The notes beneath the pieces are model-generated. The model saw nothing but the letters and a program-made list of their open reading frames with translations. It was not told where the DNA came from and made no database searches. This document shows, piece after piece, positions 51,255 through 58,600 of a DNA stretch of 61,524 bases. The position numbers and the translations under genes are program-made. Numbering within the stretch: position 1 is the first letter of the stretch; each line of letters opens with the position of its first letter. The stretch covers positions 1 through 61,524 of the forward strand of contig NZ_BKAG01000046.1 of the NCBI RefSeq assembly GCF_007992435.1, given 5' to 3'. The stretch is from Prosthecobacter gellanilyticus (GTDB lineage: Bacteria > Verrucomicrobiota > Verrucomicrobiia > Verrucomicrobiales > Verrucomicrobiaceae).

Positions 51255-51415
51255 CTTTGGAATGTCACACTCCCATTGCCAGTCATTGGGCCGGTTTCGG
51301 GGCAGGTGGCCGCGGTGTCCAAAGGGTCCGCTTGGGTCCCTTGGGGCATTAGGGGGAAACGGTGGAGAGTGCCGGGCTATGAATGATTTTTTTCACAGGA
51401 GATTTGGAGAGTCCT

Positions 51416-51870
51416 TCGCCAAGGCTACGGACTCCAAGGATGGAGAGGGGAGCCGTTTACGATGGTTGGCGGTGGTTTCAGAGGAGAGAGGCGATCCAGG
51501 CTAATCCAGGTGGATCCGATCTTGGGGGTGTTGGCGGACGTCAGAGACAGCATGCTGACGCATCTCCTTCGCCGAGGCTTCGAAGATCGCGGGCTGCCGC
51601 TACAGGGGTTGTTTCGGGGCGATCCGAGCGAATCCGACCAGATCCGATCTGCAGAGGCTGGGGAAGGGAGCGGTTTACGGTCGTTGACAATGGTTTGAGA
51701 ACTCAGAGGCTGATCCAGCCTGATCCGAGTAGATCCGACCTCGCGAGAGTTTGCCACCTCCAGAGACGGCATGCTGACGCATCTCCTTCGCCAAAGGCTT
51801 CGGAGATCGCGGGCAGCCGCTACACTGGGGGATCCGAGTGAATCCGACCGGATCCGACCTGCGCGGGGAG
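51416..51870. repeat. degenerate ~219-bp tandem repeat, about two copies
   Basis: Words such as CATGCTGACGCATCTCCTTC at 51551 and 51770, and CGTTTACG / GGTTTACG at 51453 and 51671, recur at a spacing of 218-219 bp. Inside each unit a ~31-bp motif rich in GATCCGA occurs twice (starts 51493, 51621, 51712, 51831). Copies differ at many positions, so the duplication is old. Confidence 0.8.
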
Positions 51871-51908
51871 GGCAGGGGAGAGGTGAATTTGAGGTGTTCA
51901 TGCAGAGT

Positions 51909-51924
51909 TGTGAAAATTTTCACA
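51909..51924 (+). promoter_or_regulatory. CRP-like palindrome before pgk
   Basis: TGTGAAAATTTTCACA is a perfect TGTGA-N6-TCACA site, the consensus of CRP/FNR-type activators; symmetry extends to 18 bp (51908-51925). A possible -10 (GCTAAT, 51944-51949, preceded by TGTG) puts the start of transcription near 51956, so the site would centre at about -40, as in class II activator promoters. Whether a Crp-family protein binds here is inference. Confidence 0.55.
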
Positions 51925-51997
51925 AGCACCCTGCACGCTCTGTGCTAATCCTCCGGCCCCCCGCCGCCAAGGCGCTGATTTTCATCCCCCTACGACC

Positions 51998-53212
51998 ATG
52001 CCCAAAAAGACCATCCGAGACATCGATCTGAGCAACAAGCGCGTCCTCGTGCGCGTGGACTTCAACGTGCCGCTGGAAGAGAAGGACGGACAGATGGTGA
52101 TCACGGACGCGACCCGCATCCAAGAGACCCTGCCGACGATCAAAGCGCTGTTGGAAAAAGGCGCGAAGGTGATCCTCTGCTCCCACCTGGGCCGCCCGAA
52201 AGGCCAGCGTGATCCGAAGCAGTCGCTGGCTCCTGTGGCGCCGGCTCTGAGCGAGCTCCTCGGCGTGCCGGTGGAGTTCTCCGAGGAGACGACCGGCCCG
52301 GTGGCGAAGGCCAAGGCTGAGGCGCTGCCAGCCGGTGGTGTGCTGCTGCTGGAAAACACCCGCTTCCACGCCGGTGAGGAGAAGAACGACGCTGAGCTGG
52401 CCAAGGGCCTGGCTGATCTGGCCGAGGTGTTCGTGAATGATGCTTTTGGTTCGGCGCACCGCGCGCACAGCTCCACCGCGGGTGTGGCTGACTATCTCCC
52501 GGCTGTCTCCGGTCTCCTGATGGAGAAGGAACTGGCCTACCTGCACGATGAGCTCGAGAGCCCGGACCGTCCGTTCGTGGTGATCCTGGGCGGCGCGAAG
52601 GTGAGCGACAAGATCGGCGTGATCAACCGCCTGCTCGAGAAGGCGGACACGATCATCATCGGCGGCGGCATGGCCTACACCTTCCGCAAGCTGGTGCAGG
52701 GCATCTCCATCGGCAAAAGCCTCTACAAGCCCGAGTGGGAGCCTATCGCCCAGGCGGCCCTGGACAAGGCCAAGGAGCGCGGCGTGAAGCTGCTGATCCC
52801 GGTGGATGCGATGATCACGGATTCCTTTGATTTCGATGCCAAGAAGCTGGGCGAAACGAAGTACACGGCCGTGAACGAAAGCATCCCAGATGGCTGGGAA
52901 GGCGTGGACATCGGCCCTGAGTCTGTGAAGCTCTTCAGCGAGGAAATCTCCAAGGCGAAGACCGTGATCTGGAACGGCCCGATGGGCGTGTTTGAAATCA
53001 AGGAAGCCTCCAAGGGCACCTTTGAGATCGCCGAAGCCATGGCCAAAAACACCGGCGCCAAGAACATCATCGGCGGTGGTGACAGCGTGAAGGCTGTGAA
53101 GAAAGCCAAGCTCGGTGACAAGATGACCTTCATCTCCACCGGCGGTGGTGCCTCCCTCGAGCTGCTCGAAGGCAAGGTGCTGCCAGGTGTGGCCTGCCTG
53201 CAGGAAAAATGA
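51998..53212 (+). CDS. pgk: phosphoglycerate kinase
   Basis: A 404-residue glycolytic enzyme converting 1,3-bisphosphoglycerate and ADP to 3-phosphoglycerate and ATP. N-terminal KRVLVRVDFNVPLEEKDG and CSHLGRPKG are the phosphoglycerate-binding signatures; later FVNDAFGSAHRAHSS, RPFVVILGGAKVSDKIGVIN, then WNGPMGVFEI and the nucleotide-binding GGGDSVKAVKKA with TFISTGGGASLELLEGK. Length is normal. It is followed by tpiA with a 115-bp gap containing short repeats, on the same strand. The upstream CRP-like palindrome suggests control by carbon or redox state (inference). Confidence 0.98.
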   Translation: MPKKTIRDIDLSNKRVLVRVDFNVPLEEKDGQMVITDATRIQETLPTIKALLEKGAKVILCSHLGRPKGQRDPKQSLAPVAPALSELLGVPVEFSEETTGPVAKAKAEALPAGGVLLLENTRFHAGEEKNDAELAKGLADLAEVFVNDAFGSAHRAHSSTAGVADYLPAVSGLLMEKELAYLHDELESPDRPFVVILGGAKVSDKIGVINRLLEKADTIIIGGGMAYTFRKLVQGISIGKSLYKPEWEPIAQAALDKAKERGVKLLIPVDAMITDSFDFDAKKLGETKYTAVNESIPDGWEGVDIGPESVKLFSEEISKAKTVIWNGPMGVFEIKEASKGTFEIAEAMAKNTGAKNIIGGGDSVKAVKKAKLGDKMTFISTGGGASLELLEGKVLPGVACLQEK

Positions 53213-53240
53213 CCCAAGCCGTGTGCGGTGGTTGGCTGTG

Positions 53241-53317
53241 GTTTGCGGTTGTTGCCCCAAGCCCCCCTTCTGAAAGCCACTGCCAACAATCGCAAACTAT
53301 TGCCAACAATCGCAAAC
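53241..53317. repeat. direct and inverted repeats of a 16-bp word between pgk and tpiA
   Basis: GCCAACAATCGCAAAC occurs twice with a 20-bp period (53282-53297, 53302-53317), and its reverse complement with two changes occurs at 53241-53256. The RNA could form alternative hairpins in the pgk-tpiA gap. Words related to the same sequence appear in the tandem repeat near 51452 and 51670. Confidence 0.75.
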
Positions 53318-53327
53318 CTCCCCTCTC

Positions 53328-54119
53328 ATGATCCATATCCGCAAACCTATCGTCGCTGCGAACTGGAAGATGCACATGACTCCGCAGGAGTCGGATGACT
53401 TCCTTCGCGCTTTTGCCCGCCTTGTGCCGGACAAGTGCCCCATTCAGATCGTCGTCGCCCCTCCGGCCGTGAGCCTGGAGCGCGCGAACAACGCCCTGGT
53501 CCATGCTCGTGAACAGAGCGTAGAACTGGCGGCGCAGAACATGAGCCAGCACGCTGGCGGTGCCTTCACCGGCGAGATCAATGCGCGCATGGTGAAGGAG
53601 TGCGGCTGCAGGCACGTGATCCTCGGTCACAGCGAGCGCCGCAGCATCTATGGCGAGACCAATGCCATCGTGAACGCGAAGGTGCTGGCGGCGCTTGAGG
53701 CCCGTCTCCACCCGATCCTTTGCATCGGTGAAACCCTCGAAGAACGCGATGGCGGCCTGATCGAAAAAGTGCTCGAGAGCCAGCTGCGTGAGTCCCTCGC
53801 GGAAGTGGGTGCCCGTCGTGTGCTGGACACGGTGATCGCTTATGAGCCCGTGTGGGCCATCGGCACCGGCCGCACGGCCAGCCCTGAGCAGGCACAGGAA
53901 GCGCACGCTTTCGTCCGCAAGGTGCTGACCGACATGTTTGGTGAGGACACCGCGCAGAAGATCCGCATCCAGTACGGTGGCAGTGTGAAGCCTGGCAACA
54001 TGGCCGAGCTGATCAGCCAGAAGGACGTGGACGGCGCGCTCGTGGGCGGTGCCAGCATGGAGCACGGCAGCTTCTGGGAGATCTGCCGCGCGGCGATCGA
54101 CTGGGTGAATGCGCAGTAA
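53328..54119 (+). CDS. tpiA: triosephosphate isomerase
   Basis: A 263-residue TIM-barrel enzyme interconverting dihydroxyacetone phosphate and glyceraldehyde 3-phosphate. Clear signatures: IVAANWKMHMTPQE (catalytic Asn-Lys), HVILGHSERRSIYGET (His), the catalytic Glu in YEPVWAIGTGRTASPEQAQE, and the C-terminal IQYGGSVKPGNMAELI with VGGASM. Slightly longer than the ~250-residue norm. It follows pgk on the same strand and ends at a strong terminator. A gap gene for glyceraldehyde-3-phosphate dehydrogenase is not in the window. Confidence 0.98.
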   Translation: MIHIRKPIVAANWKMHMTPQESDDFLRAFARLVPDKCPIQIVVAPPAVSLERANNALVHAREQSVELAAQNMSQHAGGAFTGEINARMVKECGCRHVILGHSERRSIYGETNAIVNAKVLAALEARLHPILCIGETLEERDGGLIEKVLESQLRESLAEVGARRVLDTVIAYEPVWAIGTGRTASPEQAQEAHAFVRKVLTDMFGEDTAQKIRIQYGGSVKPGNMAELISQKDVDGALVGGASMEHGSFWEICRAAIDWVNAQ

Positions 54120-54150
54120 GCCATTCATTCCGCAGGTCATTTTGGTTTCA

Positions 54151-54184
54151 GAAGGCCGTGTTGGGATGACCCAACACGGCCTTC
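54151..54184. terminator. strong hairpin terminator after tpiA
   Basis: A perfect 15-bp stem (GAAGGCCGTGTTGGG / CCCAACACGGCCTTC) with a 4-nt loop ATGA, followed by CTCTTT. It separates the pgk-tpiA group from panB. The T-run is short. Confidence 0.88.
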
Positions 54185-54219
54185 CTCTTTGAGGAAAGCT
54201 CGCTAAATACCGCTGCATC

Positions 54220-54987
54220 GTGTCCACCCCCCTCACCAGCCTTTCTGAACTCCGCGAACGTAAGCTAAATGGCCCGAAGGTGGCTGTGCTCACGGCCTAT
54301 GATTACCCCACCGCACGTCTTTTGGACGAGGCGGAAGTGGATCTGATCCTCGTCGGGGATTCGCTGGGCATGGTGGTGCTGGGGCTGCCAGACACGGTGG
54401 GAGTGACGATGGACATGATGGTGCATCACATCGCGGCAGTGCGCCGAGGTGTGAAGCGCGCGCCGATCATCGGTGACCTGCCGTTTCACAGCTACCAAAC
54501 ACCGGAGGAGGCGCTGGCGAATGCGCGCCGTCTCATGGAAGCGGGCGCGGATGCGGTGAAGCTGGAGGGAGGCACGGCCTTCATCCCGCAGGTGAGGGCG
54601 ATCATCGATGCGAACATCCCTTTTGTTGGGCACATTGGCATGCTGCCGCAGAGCGTGCGTGAGGAAGGTGGCTATAAGAAGAAGGGCAAGACGCCCGAAC
54701 AGGCGGACAAGCTGATCGCGGATGCCCTTTCTCTCGATGAAGCAGGTGCGGTGGCCATGGTGCTGGAGAGTGTGGTGGCGGATGTGGCCACGGAGATCAC
54801 GCGGCGTGTGAAGAGCAGCACGATCGGGATTGGTGCAGGTTCAGGAACGGACGGCCAGGTGCTCGTCACGCCGGATCTCGTGGGCGGTTTCCCCTGGTTT
54901 CGTCCGCCTTTTGCCAAGGTTCGGGCAGACATCGCGGCAGAGATCACGCGTGCGGCGCGTGAGTATGTGGTGGAATGCCGAGGGTGA
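54220..54987 (+). CDS. panB: 3-methyl-2-oxobutanoate hydroxymethyltransferase
   Basis: A 255-residue enzyme of pantothenate (vitamin B5, coenzyme A) synthesis: it transfers a hydroxymethyl group from methylene-tetrahydrofolate to 2-oxoisovalerate, giving ketopantoate. Signatures: VAVLTAYDYPTARLLDEAEV, DLILVGDSLGMVVLG, then GDLPFHSYQTPEEALANA, VKLEGG, PFVGHIGMLPQSV and IGIGAGSGTDGQVLVTPDLV. The start is GTG at 54220, which gives MSTPLTSLSELRERK. It has its own space between a terminator and a 155-bp gap. No panC or panD nearby. Confidence 0.97.
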   Translation: MSTPLTSLSELRERKLNGPKVAVLTAYDYPTARLLDEAEVDLILVGDSLGMVVLGLPDTVGVTMDMMVHHIAAVRRGVKRAPIIGDLPFHSYQTPEEALANARRLMEAGADAVKLEGGTAFIPQVRAIIDANIPFVGHIGMLPQSVREEGGYKKKGKTPEQADKLIADALSLDEAGAVAMVLESVVADVATEITRRVKSSTIGIGAGSGTDGQVLVTPDLVGGFPWFRPPFAKVRADIAAEITRAAREYVVECRG

Positions 54988-55142
54988 TTGGGGCAAACTA
55001 ATTGGATGTTATTTGGGCCAATTCTTAGTTAGGTGACTCATAACCAAGTTTGTGACAAATTTCTGAGAATTTTCTGAAACGTGTTACAGCCGTGCCGGTA
55101 GATGCCATATGACGACGTGCAGCCTGTCTGGGTGCGGCGGTC

Positions 55143-55694
55143 ATGGACATGAAGGTTTTCTCCCGAGCACTTCACCAGATAGCCATCCCCTGGACTGGCG
55201 TGGTTTTATGCGCCCTGATTTTGCCCGCGTGTGCGAAGACGGAGGACACCCGGGTGGGAGACACGCCGCCTCCCGCAGACGCCAAGAAGGAGATTTCCCC
55301 GGTGGTGCAGCAGAAGCTGGATTCCCATCTCATCATGGGGCTCAAGAAGAGCCGTGGGGAGCCGCCCTTTGACAGGCCGACCCTTTTTGATCCGGACCTG
55401 CCTGTGGATGCGGAGGGCAAGGTGACGGTGGATTTGACGGCGAAGGTCACGCCTGGGCTGCTGGAACAGATCAGGAGCTCGGGTGGAGAAGTGATCAGTC
55501 ACTTTGAGGCCATGAACGCTGTGCGCGCCCGAGTGCCGCTGGTTCAGGTCGAGACTCTGGCCGCGCTGCCCGAGGTCCGGTTCATCTCCCCGGCCGCACG
55601 CGCGACCACCAACGCCCCTGCCGCCGCCGCAGGAGGCAACCTATCTCCCCCCGATTCGTCCACCTCAACCCCACCTGCCAAGCATGAAAACTAA
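55143..55694 (+). CDS. lipoprotein homologous to the propeptide of the next protease
   Basis: A 183-residue probable lipoprotein with a hydrophobic leader ending at ILPAC (Cys30, lipobox). From residue 50 on it resembles the N-terminal region of the overlapping protease: QKLDSHL against QKLDSQL; GLLEQIRSSGGEV against GLLDAITEAGGAV; VRFISPAARATTN against VRSISPAAQAITN. By eye about 29 of 62 residues are identical over residues 96-157 (protease 90-151). The rest (160-183) is a low-complexity Ala/Pro/Ser tail. Its stop overlaps the protease start by 11 bp, so they are translated together. It probably inhibits or helps fold the protease (inference). Confidence 0.8.
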   Translation: MDMKVFSRALHQIAIPWTGVVLCALILPACAKTEDTRVGDTPPPADAKKEISPVVQQKLDSHLIMGLKKSRGEPPFDRPTLFDPDLPVDAEGKVTVDLTAKVTPGLLEQIRSSGGEVISHFEAMNAVRARVPLVQVETLAALPEVRFISPAARATTNAPAAAAGGNLSPPDSSTSTPPAKHEN

Positions 55695-58600
55695 CCGCGA
55701 ACTTCTGTTCAGCCTTCTGGCTGCAGCAGCACTCCTGCCGCCCTCGTTTCTCCACGCCCAGGAGGAAATTTCACCCAGTGCTTTGCAGCAGATCGAGGCG
55801 TTGATGGCTGAAAAGGAAACTCGCACGCCTGCGGAGCAGAAGCTGGATTCGCAGCTGGTGTATCTTTCGGCCCAGCAGCAGGGGCAGCCGGTGGCCAATG
55901 GCGCGCCGAGCCTGATTCCCTCCGTGGAGTTGACTGAGGGGAATCTCGTTCTGGTGGACATCTCAGGTGGGGTCTCCAAGGGGCTGCTGGATGCCATCAC
56001 GGAGGCCGGTGGCGCGGTGGTGAATCAGTTCGCACCTTTTGATGCCATCCGCGCCAAGGTTCCGGTGGGGGCCCTGGAAAATCTGGCTGGGCGTGCGGAT
56101 GTTCGCAGCATCAGTCCTGCGGCACAGGCGATCACCAACATGGGTACGGTGGTTTCGGAAGCTGACCGAACTCACCGCGCCAGTACGGCCCGCGCCAATC
56201 TCGGCGTGACGGGAAACGGGGTGAAGATCGGGGTGCTCTCTGATGGTGTGAACAGCCTCGGCATCTCCATCAACAACGGGAACATCAATGCCAACGCCGT
56301 GGTGATCCCCGGTCAGGCGGGCTCGGGGGATGAAGGGACGGCCATGATGGAACTGATCCAGGACCTGGCGCCCGGAGCACAACTTTATTTTGCCACCGCC
56401 TTCAATGGCAACGCCAGCTTTGCCAGCAACATCCTGGCCCTCCAGGCGGCGGGTTGCACCATCATCGTGGATGATGTCGGCTATTTCAATGAGTCTCCAT
56501 TCCAGGACCAGGTCATCTCCCAGGCGGTGAAAACGGTGTCCGATGCAGGGGTGCTGTACTTCTCCAGCGCGGGTAATTCGGGTAATAAGAACGATGGTAC
56601 CTCAGGCACCTGGGAAGGTGACTTTGTCAGCGGTGGTGCGGTGGCGGCGCCCGTCACCGGCACCGGAACCTTGCTTGATTTCGGCGGTGCCACCACTTTC
56701 AACACTGTGACTGCGGGTGGCAGCAGCCGCCGCGTGGACCTCTTCTGGTCGGACCCTGATCTGGCCTCGGCCAATGACTACGATCTCTTTGTGCTGGACT
56801 CCACAGGCGCCAGTGTGCTGCGCAGTTCCACCAACCTCCAGACGGGCACGCAGAGTCCTTATGAAGCGGTTTCCACCCTCAATATCGGTGAGCGCATCGT
56901 CGTTGTGAAGCGCGCTGGAGCGGCGGATCGATTCCTCCAGCTCACCACTGGGCGTGCGCGCCTAACCATCAGCACGTCCGGCGTGGTTCGTGGTCACAAT
57001 GCCTCCGGCGCGGCCAATGCCTTCTGTGTGGCTGCCACCAACGTGGCCAACTCTCCCAGCCCGAGCGTGTTCGTCGGTGGAGGCACCAATCCGGTGGAGA
57101 CCTTCAGCTCAGATGGCCCGCGCCGCATTTTCTTCCAGGCCAATGGCACGCCGCTGACGGCTGGAAACTTCTCTTCGACCGGTGGTCAGGTGCTGAGCAA
57201 GCCAGACATCACGGCAGCGGATGGCACTGTCACCACGGTCACAGGATTCACCACCTTCTTCGGCACTTCCGCTGCCGCGCCGCATGCGGCGGCCATCGCA
57301 GCTCTGTTGAAGTCCTACAAGCCATCCCTTACCCCGGCGCAGATCCGCACCGCCATGACCAGCACCGCGCTGGACATTGAGACCGCCGGAGTGGACCGCG
57401 ACTCAGGGGCTGGCATCGTCATGGCTGAGCCTGCGCTGGCCTCCGTGGTGGCACCCGATGCCATGACTGTGAGCAGCTCAGGTGATCTCAATGCCAGTGG
57501 TCCTGCGGGCGGCCCCTTCGTTCCTACGTCCGTCAGTTACACCGTGACAAATACCTCCGGTGCTCCTCTGAACTGGGCCGCCTTCAAAACACGCCCGTGG
57601 GTCAGCATCAGCCCCAATGGCGGCCTCCTGGCCCCTGCCGCCAGCGCCGTGGTCACCTGCTCCATCAACGCCGGCGCGGCGGCTGCTCTGCCTGTGGGTG
57701 CCTACTCGGATGTCGTGACACTGACGAATCTCACCAGTGCCTACTCTAGAAAGCTGGATGTGAACCTAGTGGTCACCACGACCATTCCTGCCATCACCAG
57801 CGCGGCGGCTTATGACAATACCACGACCTACTCAGGCTCAGTTTTCTTCAACAATCTGGCCACCAGCACCGCCGTCGGCACACGCATGGTGGTGGATGAC
57901 ATCACGTTTACCCCGGGTTCCGAAGGGAAGAATGTGACCAATTTTGTCTGGGCCATTGGCAACAATGACACCGTTAGTTTTACAGCCCGGCCCATCGTTC
58001 GCTTCTGGGCTCCTGATGGCCCAGGCGGAGGTCCAGGGACCCTGATCGCCGGTTATACCTTCAATCCTCTCACTTTAGCTGTTGGCGGATCGGCCTGGAA
58101 TTTCAGTCCCCCGGCGGGAGAACTCGTCATCCCTGCTGGAAATAAAATCTGGGCGGGCCTGGCCTTTGATGGCGTTGGAGCCACGGCCACTGTGGCAAAC
58201 CTGAACAACCTCTTTCAGTACATTTATTCTCCCCCGACGGTTGGCTCCAGTGCAGATACCATGTTCCTGTGCACCAACCTCGGAGCCAACACCGTCAGCA
58301 ACCCTGCCGGAAGCACCAGCAACTTTGGGGGCGCCCCCGCAGCCAACTTTTACTGGCGTTTCTCCGTCAGCAATACTCCGCCTACCGTGACCACCGCTGA
58401 GCCCGCTCAAGTTTTGAGCACCAGCGCCAGATTGGGTGGCATTGTACTTAGTGGCGGCGGGGAGGGGGTCTCGGAACGCGGCATCGTCTGGGGCGCTGCG
58501 GTCAATCCCACCACGGCGAACAACAAGTCCATCATAGGGAGTGGTACTGGGGCTTACTCCGCCGTGGTCACCGGCTTGCCAGCCACCAGCACCATCCACA

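Larger units (their letters stand above)
51255..51997. other. 743-bp gene-free stretch before pgk
   Basis: Between the small secreted protein and pgk. It holds a degenerate 219-bp tandem repeat (51416-51870), then a TGTGA-N6-TCACA palindrome and a likely pgk promoter. Open frames cross the tandem repeats on both strands only because the 219-bp period is a multiple of three; none has a signal, domain or start that I would accept. Confidence 0.7.

Noticed and set aside
51416..51870. CRISPR array
   Set aside because: Repeat unit is long, degenerate and only about twofold; no short identical repeats with unique spacers and no cas genes.
51383..51901. Open frames on both strands through the tandem repeat
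   Set aside because: Open only because 219 bp is a multiple of three; sequence is Arg/Ser/Pro-rich without any domain.
55051..55066. Second CRP-like site TGTGA-N6-TCTGA before the protease pair
   Set aside because: Only the first half matches; the second half differs at two of five positions, so chance is likely.
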